From Aplidium turbinatum (lineage: Eukaryota > Chordata > Ascidiacea > Aplousobranchia > Polyclinidae): a DNA stretch of 64,000 bases. The stretch is taken from the NCBI GenBank assembly GCA_918807975.1, contig OU964932.1:4030001-4094000 (forward strand), written 5' to 3'. The notes beneath the pieces were generated by a model. It had not been told where the DNA came from. It saw only the letters and a list, made by a program, of their open reading frames with translations, and did not search any database. Of the stretch, positions 21,836-34,800 are shown piece by piece; position 1 is the stretch's first letter, and each line of letters begins with the position of its first letter. The translations under genes and the position numbers were made by a program.

Positions 21836-22167
21836 CCCGGGTTAGATGTCGTGTAAAAACACGGGTTAGATGTCGTGTAAAAACACGGGTGTGGTGTCGT
21901 GTAAACATACGGGTTAGATGTCGTGTAAAACACGGGTTAAATGTCGTGTAAAAACACGGGTTAGATGTCGTGTAAAACACGGGTTAGATGTCGTGTAAAA
22001 ACACGAGTGTGGTGTCGTGTAAATATACGGGTTAGATGTCGTGTAAAAACACGGGTTAGATGTCGTGTAAAACACGGGTTAGATGTAGTGTAAAAACACG
22101 GGTTGCGTTTGTGCAAACACCCGTGTAATACACGGGTGCACGTCACGGGTTTTACACGAGAAACTGG
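21836..22167. repeat. minisatellite of about 24-bp unit
   Basis: About a dozen tandem copies of a unit like CACGGGTTAGATGTCGTGTA plus AAAA, with variants GTGTGGTGTCG and ATACGGG. The unit contains an internal GTGT/ACAC inverted pair and a GGGTTAG motif. The last part (22110-22167) breaks into inverted pieces of the same words (CACCCGTGTAATACACGGGT). Confidence 0.9.
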
Positions 22168-22297
22168 GGTACAAGGACACCTATATTTCTCGTGTTTTTC
22201 ACAAGCCAATGTTTATGAGAATGTTTCATGTTAAGCATACGTTTACATAGCACTTCATAGTGTATTATACAAAGTACAAATATGTAGGTTACAATAT

Positions 22298-22412
22298 AGA
22301 GTGTGGCCGCGGGCCACATTATCATGTAAAGACCGGAAACTGTCTGCGGACCGCTCAAAATCTCGTCGCGGGCCGGATCCGGCCCACGGGCCGTATGTTG
22401 CCCGCCCCTGGG
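22298..22412 (-). repeat. GC-rich hAT-type terminus, fragment
   Basis: On the minus strand: CCAGGGGCGGGCAACATACG, then GGCCCGTGGGCCGGATCCGG. This resembles the GC-rich ends of many hAT MITEs. I see no matching right end or target duplication. Confidence 0.4.
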
Positions 22413-22664
22413 CTACACATTGCTTGATAAAATAAAACAAACAGTAGGCTAAACCTAAGTTTTTGATAGACTAATAAGCAAAAAAGCGAAGAACCTTAAA
22501 TTGCTTAGTCAGGGTATGACGACTTTATTAGAACAACTCAAACAATGAAAACCGAAGTTTATTGCTGCGACAGCATTCTTACACCACAACAGCAAAAAGG
22601 CCAAACATGAGATAAATTGGATTGTGACGACAAGGATTTTTCGTGCTTCTAAGCGCGCAACTAG
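22413..22664. other. intergenic sequence, no feature seen
   Basis: Short AT-rich stretch between two hAT-related pieces. Confidence 0.35.
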
Positions 22665-22672
22665 CCTGCATT

Positions 22673-24910
22673 CAGTGATGGGCATTATCGGCGATAATTT
22701 ATCGGCGATAATTATCGGCGATAAATTTTTATCGCTTATCGTTATCGCTTAATTATTTTTTCAGTTATCGTTTATCGTTATCGCCAAAGGCAATATTTGA
22801 TTATCGCCGATAATTAATCGCCGATAAATTTTATTTCGGATCAACACACAAGTGGAAAGATCATGAAAAGTAATATTTTTACTAGCCACCTAGTTAATGA
22901 TACTAAAATTAAAACCAGTTCTTCTTCAGTGCCTGAAGTGTGTGTGCACAGGTCGTTGTCAGGGGAGAAGACACGCCCCTCTGCAGCGACGGCCCTGACA
23001 ACACAATAATTCTTAGAGTTGCAAATTGCAATGCAATGAAATGCATGCAACAAGTCTCTTGTTGTTTTGCTGCAATGAGCAATCGCGAGTGAATTTTACA
23101 ATTAAAATGTAAGCGCATGGCGGTACAGATTCCTTTGAAGCGAAGCGAAAGAAATGGGCAAGTGGTTTGTGAAAGTGTCGCAATACGAGGCCGCTTTTAC
23201 ATCGGAAACATGGTCTTTCGCGCCACCTCACGATCAACTATTTTATTTTTGTGTTTTCTTTTTTTGTTGGAAGTGTTAGTTTTTAGTAATTGTCGTAAAA
23301 AAATAAAATCTCTCGGGTCAAAACATGAAACTTACTGTTTTAAGCGCACGAAATCTTTAGATGAGTAGATTAACTAAAATTGTAAGAACTTGCCTTGAGA
23401 CGTGTACGTCACAAACTCAGTTTAAAAGACAAAATTCATACATAATAACAACACAAGATCGGTTATAGACTGTAAGATCGATTTTTTTCTAGCTTGGCGA
23501 TATAACTTTAATCCAAAATAATAACCAAATGCGTAAGTGCCATTTAACTTAAAAAGTTAACCCATTTGTGCCGAAAGTGAAAGTAGGCCTACTTAAAAAA
23601 AAATTCGGAAAATTTAAATATTGCATAATTATGACCTAAAAAATATATCACAATTATTTTTTTCCTAATTGTGTTTGTACTTTGTAAAAAAAGCCGTCCT
23701 ATATATAAGACGCTCGGCAAATCCGTTATCAAATTTCACAAGTTTCTTGTGCGTAATGCTTAAGTGTTATTACATTTTACTTATTGCTCAAAGTGATAAA
23801 TGGGAAATGTCTTGTTCATGTTTTGTCATGTCAATATTGTCATCGAGCATTTTATTGAAATGAAAGTTCAAAAAATATGAAGATGAAAATTAGCAAAGTA
23901 ACTCAACATCACTGAAACAAGTCATTGCGGAATATGATATTGCTTGAAGCATTTGACATGCAGACCGACATCATATTTTTTGCATCTTGTAGTAGTTTTT
24001 GCATGACAATAGGCGCATCGAGTTGCGTGGTAAAATTATGCTAAATACAGTATTACCTTTCTCATTTACTTATGCGAATGCGACATAGCCTACCTCAATC
24101 AAATATTTTTATTCCCACTAATGCAGTGCCTACATTGTAATTCTTATCTCAACAACTCAGCGTTCTGCCATTGCTTTAATGATGGTGTTCACAAAGAAAA
24201 CAAAAAAAATTATCAGTAAATTACGATAATTATGTTATTGCTCTAAAACAAACACAACTAATTTGACAAGCTTGATAGATTTCACAGTATGCACATTTTT
24301 ACTACCAATAACGTTTAAGATTACTGATAAATTTTCAAGCATTTGGCGTTTTTTGGAATTTTTTAAATTATTGCTGACTTTGCTGTAGCCTAAACAGCCC
24401 TTTGAGTAGAAAGCAAAATACAAAGTTTGAAATTTTTTATGGTATTTTCATTTGATTTATTCATTTTGCCTACTGCACGTAAGCGGCAGTGTAACTCAAT
24501 TGATAAAAGCAGCCAACTGGCATCTGAAGGTATAATTATGAGCACGGCGGTTACCTCAGTGGTTTGATTCTGGATCAAGAGGTTGAAGATTCGATACCTA
24601 CTGCCGCTGTTGCGATTCTATTCATGCATAACTTTAAAAAAGTTTTGTCCCTTTACACTACAGTAACTTATATTATGTTCGATTTTTCGTCATGTTGATG
24701 AAAACAGTTCGTGCTGCATGGAATGGGGCAGCGCTATAATCAAGAAAAAAACAATTATCGTTATCGGACATTATCGGCGATAATTTATCGCTTATCGTTA
24801 TCGCTTAACTTTTTTTTGATTTATCGTTTATCGTTATCGCTTTAGGCATTTTTTGTTTATCGATTATCGTTATCGCTTAACTGAAAAATGAGTTATCGCG
24901 CCCAACACTG
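22673..24910. mobile_element. hAT-family element with TTATCG-rich ends
   Basis: Tips CAGTGATGGGC and GCCCAACACTG are flanked by perfect 8-bp repeats CCTGCATT (22665-22672 and 24911-24918). The first 170 bp and last 160 bp are dense arrays of TTATCGGCGATAAT, TTATCGCTTATCG and related words, many self-palindromic. The 1.9-kb interior has no recognisable transposase. It includes a tRNA-like stretch at about 24481-24610. Confidence 0.92.
24481..24610 (+). repeat. tRNA-like sequence inside a hAT element
   Basis: Begins GCGGCAGTGTAACTCAATTG (acceptor strand plus A-box-like sequence) and ends with GATTCGATACCTACTGCCGC, where ACTGCCGC can pair with GCGGCAGT. The central part is too long and disordered for a functional tRNA, so a SINE head or tRNA relic is more likely. 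Confidence 0.35.
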
Positions 24911-24993
24911 CCTGCATTGACATAGAACACACTAGTCACGCATCATCGCCACCCATTTGTTCATTTTAAATGCCATCTCACTTGTCTGGTCAC

Positions 24994-25514
24994 CACAGCT
25001 GGGCAGTAGCGCGTTAGTTTTTGTAGTGGCTGCAGCGCCAAATTTTAGTTGGAGTAGCGACGCTACTTTCTCCTAATGTAACGGAGAGGCGCTATACACT
25101 TGCTTCTGTGGCATTTCCGCTACTGGCTACTTTTCAATTATGAATCGTTTCTAGAGATTTTTGATGGAAACACTAGAGCATAAGAATAAAATTTCACCAA
25201 GAACGTGTTTTTCGTAACGACGTACGTTGAAACCGTAGTGTAAACAAATGTGATAAGTTATTGAAAGGTGATAAGTTATTGAAAGGTGATAAGTTATTGA
25301 AAGGTCATACTATTCGTTTTCAATGTCATTTTTAATTTACAAGGCAAAGCTTTCCAGTGTCAGTTTTAGACAAAATTCCGAAGTAATTTTGTAAGAATTG
25401 AGGTAGCACGCTACGTTTTATCGACTAGTAGCCTAGCAAGTTGTGGTAGCGGCGCTCTTTTGGTAGCCTTTAACGGTAGCGCGCAACTTTTGAGGTAGTA
25501 GATGCCCACCTGTG
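24994..25514. mobile_element. hAT-type MITE, 521 bp
   Basis: Tips CACAGCTGGGCA and TGCCCACCTGTG (one mismatch) are flanked by perfect 8-bp repeats CTGGTCAC (24986-24993 and 25515-25522). Sub-tips hold GTAGCGCG and CGGTAGCGCGCAAC. No coding sequence. Confidence 0.85.
25251..25304. repeat. tandem triplicate of an 18-bp unit
   Basis: GATAAGTTATTGAAAGGT occurs three times in a row inside the MITE at 24994-25514. Confidence 0.9.
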
Positions 25515-25833
25515 CTGGTCACGCAGTGCATGCATTCACCTTAATGTTATCCATTCAAAAAAATGAGAAAATAAATATAAACTTCAAGAATCTACAGACA
25601 ATTCGAATTCATGAACATGCGTTTAGTGAAAACAGTAAAAGCGTTTACAGGCGATGTCAATATAAACGGTGATAAATAATATAGAGCTTATTCTTTAATT
25701 CAGCTTTACAATAATTTAATTGAATAATTCAGATGAAGAATACAAAAAGTCTTGGCTGATATTGAAAGGTATGATATGAAGTCGATCAATTTCATTCACG
25801 GCAGCACATTTAACAAACAATATTTTTTCAATT

Positions 25834-28800
25834 TCACGGATCTCTTCTTCGAGCTCCTTTGCACTGAACATTGCAAATTTTGTCGCTCAGTTTCTCTGTG
25901 AAAGCTAAATCAAGGTCTTCGAATCCGCCTTCGGCTGTTAGAAAGTTTTCTTTTTTCCCTGCCAGCTTGAGAAGTTGTCCTCTGTTCTCCTGTGTTGTGG
26001 GGCTAATGCCAAGAGCGAATGTCTACAGACAGAATAAATAGTTTTAGTTCTAATAGGCTACTGGCTACAATATAATTTAGAGCAGAAAACATCATGAATG
26101 CAGTTGCAGCATCATTGTGAGTACCACAACACTGTGTAACACATTAATCACTAACATAGGCTTGATCGCTGAGATTGGTAGTTTAAAACTTCCACTTGTA
26201 GCTTATCCTAATGATGTTACCCATTTACAAAATGTCGATGAATAATAATCGTTAATAGAATTTGCGCATCATCTTTCATTTCTTGCCTGATAGGTCGTTT
26301 GGTAAACACTTTGTTTTCAAAAGAAGAAGCATCAACTCTGGATAGGTTTGTTCAACTCTCCGAGTGCACGGTTGAACAAAGACAGTTTCCTATCTAGCGG
26401 CGTCTATAACTTAGTAGCCAGACGGAGTAATTTAATTTTAAGTGTTTCATAGACTCGGTTGCTGTCAGCAAGTGTGCGAATGTGAATGCTTGAATGCTTC
26501 TGTGTGTCTAGTTGCTAGAATGAAGACTCGAAACAGGCTTTTTCAGTGGGAGATCAAGATCCTTGTAATCATTTTATCATAGTTCTTACGCAATATGGTT
26601 ATATGCAGTGGCGTACGCAGGGGGTGAGGAGCATTGAGTTATAACCACATCCTTCCAAAAATATTTTTTAAATATCTTGGTGATGTAACTTGAAGTAACT
26701 TATATTGAAACGTATGTCAAATTAAATCAAGCGCATTTGAATTCAAAGAATTCCGTAACAGATCTGCAATAATTGTATGGTATTTGCCAAAATGGAAGAG
26801 GAACAAGAGTGGAGCCTAATAGTGAGGCAGAAAACAAGCACTGTAGGATGGATAAACACCACCGGAGACTGGAGTGTTGTAATCTGACGCCAGTGAAAAT
26901 ATATTTCTAACGGTTTTCCGATAGACTGTTGAATTATACTAGTTTAAAATAACTTTGTATCTCACTTCAACGCCTCGTTTTCTCAGTTGCTTCGCAGTAT
27001 ACTTGACTCCATCATCGGACAAGCCATCGGTAACAATAAGGAGAATATCATCAGCATTGGGTCGATTTCCATGCTCTTCCTGCAGCAACTCGTCTCTCAC
27101 GTATCGCAAAGCGCTTCCAGTATTCGTACCTTATAAAATAAATGTTCACATTCATCAAATTTACCATTTTGTTATAAATTAAACTGATCTTTAGAAAAAA
27201 GAACGCAAAACAATTTTTTTTCATTTCAAAATGTTTTTGAAATATTTTTCCATTAACATCCTTTACTGTGAATATTTAAGGATGTAAAATTCTTCCAAGA
27301 AGTTGGCACAAAGCTACAAATTTTTGTAGCCAGAACATAACTTTTGTAGCCAGAACGTAGCAGGAACTTCTGTGTTTACATATTCTTGTGTTTCGTTTTC
27401 AACTAAGTCGAAATGGACTTTTTTTATTCGAAATGAAACAAAAAACGTAAATCGAAATGTAGGCCTATCCTATCAATTTCAAGACAAATAATTGTGCATC
27501 GACAAGAACTATTTTCAACATCCTATTTGGCTCACCACGGCCATCGTAAGGGATCCTTTGATACGCATCCATGAATTCGGTTATGTTTTGAACCGAATTG
27601 AAAAGGATTTTCGAAGTTGTGTCCACGTCATCGTTGTAGCGAATTACTGAGATTTGAGCTGCATCGGGAGATATCGTGAATCGGCTGCAATAATAATAAT
27701 GCTTGTTTTTTTATAGCGCTGTATCCATCGCAGAATGCGTTGTCCCTCACCGCTTTACAAAGCAGACAGTGTCAATAGAAATTGTTCATTTGTTTTTTTG
27801 TTTCATTACAACTCTCAATAACAATGCACTGCAGGCAATGTCAATAACAATAACATACACGATGCACATAACAATGCACAAATTTCAAGGTTGCGACCGT
27901 GCCACATTTTAAACTGATTGTCCTGCTTTAGTATCATGCACGTTATAAGGTCCGGGTTTTGTCGCTTCTACCTTTTTCTAGACCTCTGCTATGCTTGACA
28001 CATATTTTATTTTCGTTGTGATGGTCAGAAATAAAAACAAACTGAACTGAACAATATCATTTCATGTTTTGAAAGGTTTCGTAACCACCTGTAGCCTATT
28101 ATGTCTATTGTGGTCATTCAAAGAAACGTAAGTACAGCAGGCAATTTAGTTGTTTTATATTAGAAACATTTGAACTTAGTCAAAGGGCTTAAAGTAACGT
28201 GTAGCTGGGTAGTATAGAACTCTGCAATGTGTAGCCTTACAAAAAACGTAAATGATTACCATGACGTATTTCTATTAAAGCATGCTTTATTGTAGCATGC
28301 TGCATGTTAGTATGTGTAATCCCGAGCAAACAGATACATAGGTAAAAGCCTGTGCATTACACAAGTCTATATAGATAGGCTACAATAAAGCAAGTGACAT
28401 AACATTTACTTAGTTAGATTCGAAACAAATTCTTTCATTATCTTCCAGTTATCGAGTCCGATTGAGGAAGAGGAATCAAGAAGGACAATTAAGTCTATCT
28501 TTGCGTATTTCGGACAGATTTCTGGAAAAAAGTGTTTTCTGATCAGAACCAATACAACGTGAAAAGAGTGGGCTATAGCCTAATAGGCATAATTACAAAG
28601 TCACGCTATAGTTAGTGTCTTTATAAAATTTGTAATTTTCCAACTAGTTTAACGTGTTCATAATGTATCTACTCTAGCCTATAGGCTACAGCTTTAATGA
28701 GCTATCCTACGGATTGATATCTATTTAAGAATTCAGGAAGATGATTGATAACAAATACTCCAGTTTTCGCCTAGCCTACATTTCCTTTTGCCACACTGAT

Positions 28801-31800
28801 GGAAAGGTTGGTGTCTTCGGCTAAACTTAAATCTTACAACATATGAAAAAAGAAAAGCTTATTTTGATGCAACTTGCATTTGGAAAATGTGCCAGCAAAG
28901 AAAGTGCGACTATCTATACAAGTAGCCTACTGAAAAGTTTGGGTGTTCATCAGGATTATTATTTTTTCCAGCAGTAGTTGCAACGCTCTTCTGATGAAGC
29001 GATAACGAACAATATATCTGCTTTTTACTTTCGCTTTCATCGGATGAACGTTACAACTACAGTATTACTAAACAAATGTGTTGCATGAACGACCACATTA
29101 AAAAAACACAGCCGCACACAAATGTTTCCTTACGGATACAGCAGGGCTTATGGGAAGACCACTTCCGGTTTATTTGGCAAAAATTTGTGTCTACGCCGGA
29201 AGGGTGGAGCAAGTAGCCATTCTCCTTATCACAAGTAAACGTGCAGTTGGAAGAAGTGAACGCCCCGTTTGTGCATGACATGGATCCGTGTGCTGGTGGA
29301 GCTTGCCGAGGACACTTCAGATCTGGTGCAAGTAGGAACATTTCAAGCACAATTTATATAATGTATAAATATATAATAATATTTAAGGGTATAGCAATAG
29401 CTTACTAAGTAGGCTACGAGTAAGAAGATTGTTGAATTTAGGGCTGTGGAGTCGGGCGAAAAATAACGACCCCGACTCTTCGGTTAATAACTGGCCAACT
29501 CCGACTCCGAAAACATATATGGTGGCAAAGCTATAATTATAAAAAGATAAGAAATTGTTGAACTCCCTTTAACAAAAAAGACACACAATGGTCAGGGGCG
29601 CGGGAACGATTTTTGACTGGGGGGGGCAGGATTATAAAAAAGGGAACTTTTATTGCTGAAAGACCTTTTTTTAAGTTTTAAGATATAGCGATGATACTCA
29701 TCTATCAGCTCATTATCGAGTAATGATACAACTGTCCGATATACAAAGAACAATGGCACGGAAGGGCATCATAGGCTACTATGCAGTGGCGTAGCAACGC
29801 AATATGCCGCCCTTGGATTTTTGCACAAAACACCGCCCAAACCCCCTTGACACCGTCGTAAAATCGGATTAAAATTCCACACAACAGAAGAATTAAAGCA
29901 TTTTTTTTACTTTTATTGAAAGTTCAATATAAAACTACTTCTTACTCAGACAGCTGAAGGATTCTTTGTCTCCTTTAATTACTCTAATCGGTGGCATAAA
30001 TGGCCCTTTTTTATTCTTAAACCTTTCGGGCCCTAGTTTCATCATCTCAACTCTCGTGTTATGAGTTAATGTTTCTGGCCAAGTAGCCACATCGTTATGA
30101 GAATAATAGATAGCATCTGTTTTATCTTTATCTGAAAGTATTTCATTCACAGGCTGACTTCTTTCAATGATCACTTTGTCATTGTTTTGCTCGAGATAGC
30201 CTACACTTCTTCCGTCTCAACTTGTGGTAGAGATTTACTGTGCTAATCTCTTCTGTTTTTTTAGCAGAGGCAATTTTTATGAACTTCAAAATGACTCCTT
30301 CATTTTTTTAGTTCCTCTTCTCCAGCTTTCTTTTTCTTTCTAAATAAATCTTCACTTTCTTTTACTCTCGTCATAGGCAAAATTAACTTAAAAAACTGCA
30401 ACTTAAATCTTGTTTTGGAATCTGCAGCACATTAGTTAAAAGCAATAACCACAAATGCAAATTTGCTGAGTTAAGCTAAGTGATCTATTTCAGACCTGAA
30501 ACTTTAAACCTTTCACTAACCTAACCCATCTTCACACATAAATATGGAGGAATCCGTCTATCTACCACAGACAGATGGTAAAGGTGGCAGTTGACTCGAT
30601 GACCTCAAGGTCCATTCCTGTCTCCTCCCGCAAGTGAAATAAACTTAACTATCAAAGCTAAATTGACTGAACAATGCTATATATATAGCTTACAAGTTAC
30701 AACCGACATTCTATCATTACTTCAACAGTATGAATATCATTAAACCGTTACAAATACCACATAGGGAGACACAATCTAAAAAAGTTGCAAATTAGTTTGT
30801 AGGCATAACTTGTTTAATTTTTTGGCTTCACTTAGATCAGTGTTAACTTAGGTCGTTTAGGTCTGAGTCTCTCCGAGAATAAATTAATGTAACTGTCTTT
30901 GTTCGTTTATACTTTAAAAGGTTATCAGTATCACATTTTGCCGCCCTCTAGCAACGTACCGCCCCTGGATTTATCCACAAGATCCAATGGGTAGTTACGC
31001 CACTGCTACTATGTTAATGTTATAGTGATGTAACCTACCGTGATACAGAATTTTATATCGTGAATAGGCTATTATTTTGAGACAAAAATGAAAGATTATA
31101 ATTAGGCTAAAGCGAATAGCAGGAATTGCAAAATGTGCAGTAGCTTACATAACCTTAAAAGGGCACCATTGCCCCTCCTGCCCCCCATCCACAGGAAAAT
31201 TGAGGGCAGGGGGAGCATTTTCCCCTTTACCCCGCTTCCGGCGCCCCTGACAATGGTGTCACTGAATCGACGACGAGGAAACACAAAGTTTTTTCTCTAA
31301 AGAATAAGCGATCTCCAGCACCAAATAAATTCAATGAAACACAAGTCAGAATTTGATATTCCTTCTGCGAGATTATACTTTTGATGGTAGGCTTACATTG
31401 AAAACCTATTGGTTATTGCAACATAAGCTACATACGTTTGCACTTCGGCGTACGACGGTTGAAAACTGCTGTATTAGTTCTTCTGCGGTAGACGCATTTG
31501 CTTGCTCTTTTTCCAGCCAAACGATATCCTGTTGCAGAACATCATATTTTAAGAAGTTGTAGCCTATAATTACTCTATAAGGGCCTATATGTAGGCCTAT
31601 TTGCTTGAGAATTAACCAACCAACAAACAATAGCCGACTAGTCACCATTGAGCGTCAAGATAATCTAAGAAACCAGGCATCAGCTTTAAAGAATTTAACT
31701 ACACTTTTTGGTGTAATTTTTGAAAAATGATATTGTTTGTAAAGTTTGAGTAAAGTCCAAAGAAGTTTAAAATTTTACAAAACACATTCCTTAGGCCCAC

Positions 31801-34800
31801 ACCGCCAAGCTACATGTTTACAGAGTAGCAATTGGGTATTGACTTACCACTCAGTCAGCAAATTAGTCCATTTTACATTGATTCAAAATTTGCAAACGTT
31901 GAACCAATGTAAAATAGGCTGACTTGCTTCTGTCCTAGACTGTTTCCTCTCAAGTTAAATCAACTCAGGCAACTATTCACACCCTAGGGTAGCAATCAAA
32001 TGAATACTTGCCCCTAACTAAAGCCTCAAATGACAAAAATAATATTTATTACACAGCATATAGATATAATACGCTAAATCAAATGTAGTTATTACTATCT
32101 GAAGCCTTTACAAATTGTTTCACCTAACGGATCATCAGAAGGTCTTATTCAAATAGAATCTATTTGAATATTTGAATAAGATTTGAATAAGATTCTATTT
32201 GAATAAGACCTTCTGATGATCCGTTAGGTGAAACAATTTGTAAAGGCTTCAGATAGTAATAACTACATTTGATTTAATTCGCTCTGCTTTGCCTTTTTGC
32301 TTGGCATTGAGCACTTTTTGTAGTATTAATAGTTTTCATTGTTTTGATATAATACGCTATATTATTTATATCTTTACCTTTATTGCATGCAAATTTGCAT
32401 ATAGAGCCTATTTTGTTTTCCGGAACTTTCGAGCATTCTTTAATTCCAAACTTGGGGGCTTCTATCACCGGACAAACTTTTGGACGAGGCAAGTGATCCT
32501 TGGAATGCTTCTTAGAAGGAATACGTTCTAAAATTTGCAACTACGTATCAGTATCTTTCAATTGAAAGCAAAAAGTAAAAAATCGGTTGCCAGATGTAGT
32601 AGCCTACTGTAAAGCTGGCTAAAAAAATAGGAAAGCTTGACTCGTAGTTCACATTAGCTATTCCTGGCTCACCAGCCAGAGCACATTATCTATGCCATCG
32701 CCTTCAAATTGTCGCATGATTGCTGATCAAAAAGAAAAAAACAACTAGGGACAAATTTGTTGAAATACAATTTCTAGTTTAGTTTGTCGCTCGATGATAG
32801 TTTCCGTTTTCATTTTTGTGCCAACTTTGATCTTGTATCTTTGACGTTTACTTTTCGACTTATCGTCAAGGCTTTGACTTATAAAGTTTGCAATGGGCAC
32901 ACAGCCAAATATTAAAGTCTTTGGTATGACCAGACCTGAAATCCAACCAAAGGCTATCAAAACCAGGGGAAGAGATAGTCACCAATCCCTATGGAACTGC
33001 CCAGACAGAAAATCAACCATTTTCGGCTACATTGATTCAACGTTTGCAGACGAGGGGGGGCTCGCGCCACTATGGGGTGCGAGACCTGTACCCAGCCGAT
33101 GCGTGATAGTTATAAAATTGCATAAGAAGCTATGACGCGTTATTAGTGGGCTTTCCACCAACATTCTAGACTGCAGAGGATTACATTGTAGAAGGAGATG
33201 TGAGAATAGGTTGAGTTTAAAGTGGTGCCAAACAAGAAAAAAGTTAGAATCCCTTTGGATATATCGAGGCTTCAAAACGAGAAAACATTGTACACTGTTT
33301 GCTATTGACAAGCCCTCCAGACATGATGCAATGATATTGACAATAATTACGTGATTGGCAATTCATTCCTCTGGCATTGCAGCCGGTGAAGTTGCAGCAG
33401 CATCGGCAAACAGAGTTCAACTTTGGACGACGACATCTTGCGTTCTGCAAGATGAATCACAATGATATTTTGATAATCATAATGAATTTTATCTCTTGTC
33501 GTTGTGATGTAAAAAGACGTAATAAAGAGCAATTACAAAATGAGAGAAAAACAATGATGAAAAGAGTAGAAATCAGTGTTACTACATGTCTTGTGGTAGC
33601 TGTACAGTAGTGTTAGGGTACTACATAGTAGACTAAGTCTAAGCCCTACAAGTATTTCTTTAAATTTCCGAAGCAGCTCACATTTAGGTCATTTTGACAG
33701 GCCAAATCTTGCTTGCATCTCTTTGTGATACGGTATCCTCCTGAATCTCTCCTGACTTCACTTAGACAGGATTGCTGAAAAAATTGCAAAAATTGTATTT
33801 CTAAATTCAATCAAATTGCAGCGTCATCACTTTTTTCAATTTTGAAGCAACTCACGTTTTCAAGTAGAAATCTTTCTGTTATGAATCAAATGTTAACTTC
33901 ATTTTTAAGTTTTAAAACGACTAATTTGTATAACCTTAATAATAAATATTTACCTGGTTTGATGAGCAGGTGTGCAATCGGCCTCTTGTTTTGCATTCCT
34001 TAACTGTGCGAGCATTTTCGCAAGTCCAACATTGTAAAGCTGCGAAAAATACAAGTGACAGTTAATTTACAGTTTCAGTTAGTTAGCTAAGATACAGTCA
34101 CACGACCATTGCTTAAAATATAAATGAATGGCAATATAGCCTAATATTAAAATGAAAAACGAAATAGGCGCAGACCATCAAGAATGTGGTATGTGGACAA
34201 ATAATAATTAACGACTATAGACAGGATTCGTCTATAAAACTGGATTTAATATGTCAAAAATAGAAAAACTTGGCCTTTCATTGCCTCCAACCCTAAATGA
34301 AAAAAAGGAACTCGATGAAGATGATAATATTAGATCTACTCTAAACACGAAAAAACAAAATACTATATGAAGCAACGAAGCAAGGCCAAGGCAACATCAA
34401 ACTTTAATTTCTTTTACTATTTGATGTTATACCAACCTGGACAGCAAACTAGTAAATTTTTATATTGTTTCAACTTTTGTGAAAATTAAAAAGGGCTAAC
34501 TTCTAGGCTAGAAGGATACATTGTTTCTTCTAGTCTATATTTCTTAAACAAAGCCTGTGCTATTTTTCTACAGTCTGGGTTTCCTGCTTAGCCTATTTAA
34601 ATGTATCCCTTTGATTGGTGTAATTTACCAAGAGTTTGGATGATGTTTCATAAATTCAAGAAATGCGAGAACTTGTTAGCCTATTCTTGTTTTAGAACGC
34701 AAAGTTACTTTGTTGTATTACTACATGACATAGTCTAAAATTTAAATTTTGAAAAGTTTTTAATGATTCTATTGAAATAATTTGACTTTGCACCTATCCT

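Larger units (their letters stand above)
29593..31249. mobile_element. hAT-type MITE (outer)
   Basis: Tips CAGGGGCGCGGGAACG and CGCTTCCGGCGCCCCTG are flanked by perfect 8-bp repeats ACAATGGT (29585-29592 and 31250-31257). Sub-tips CTGGGGGGGGCAGG and CCTGCCCCCCATCC are inverted. After removal of the nested hAT (29784-31005) it is about 430 bp, non-coding. It sits in the Ly6-CCP-VWA intron. Confidence 0.9.

Noticed and set aside
21836-22167. Possible CRISPR array
   Set aside because: Repeats are contiguous without unique spacers, in an animal genome; this is a minisatellite.
24481-24610. A functional tRNA gene
   Set aside because: Acceptor halves pair but the interior is too long and lacks a proper anticodon arm.
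26608-26640. hAT element starting CAGTGGCGTACGCAGG
   Set aside because: Only a left tip is visible; no right tip or 8-bp partner found before the next exon.
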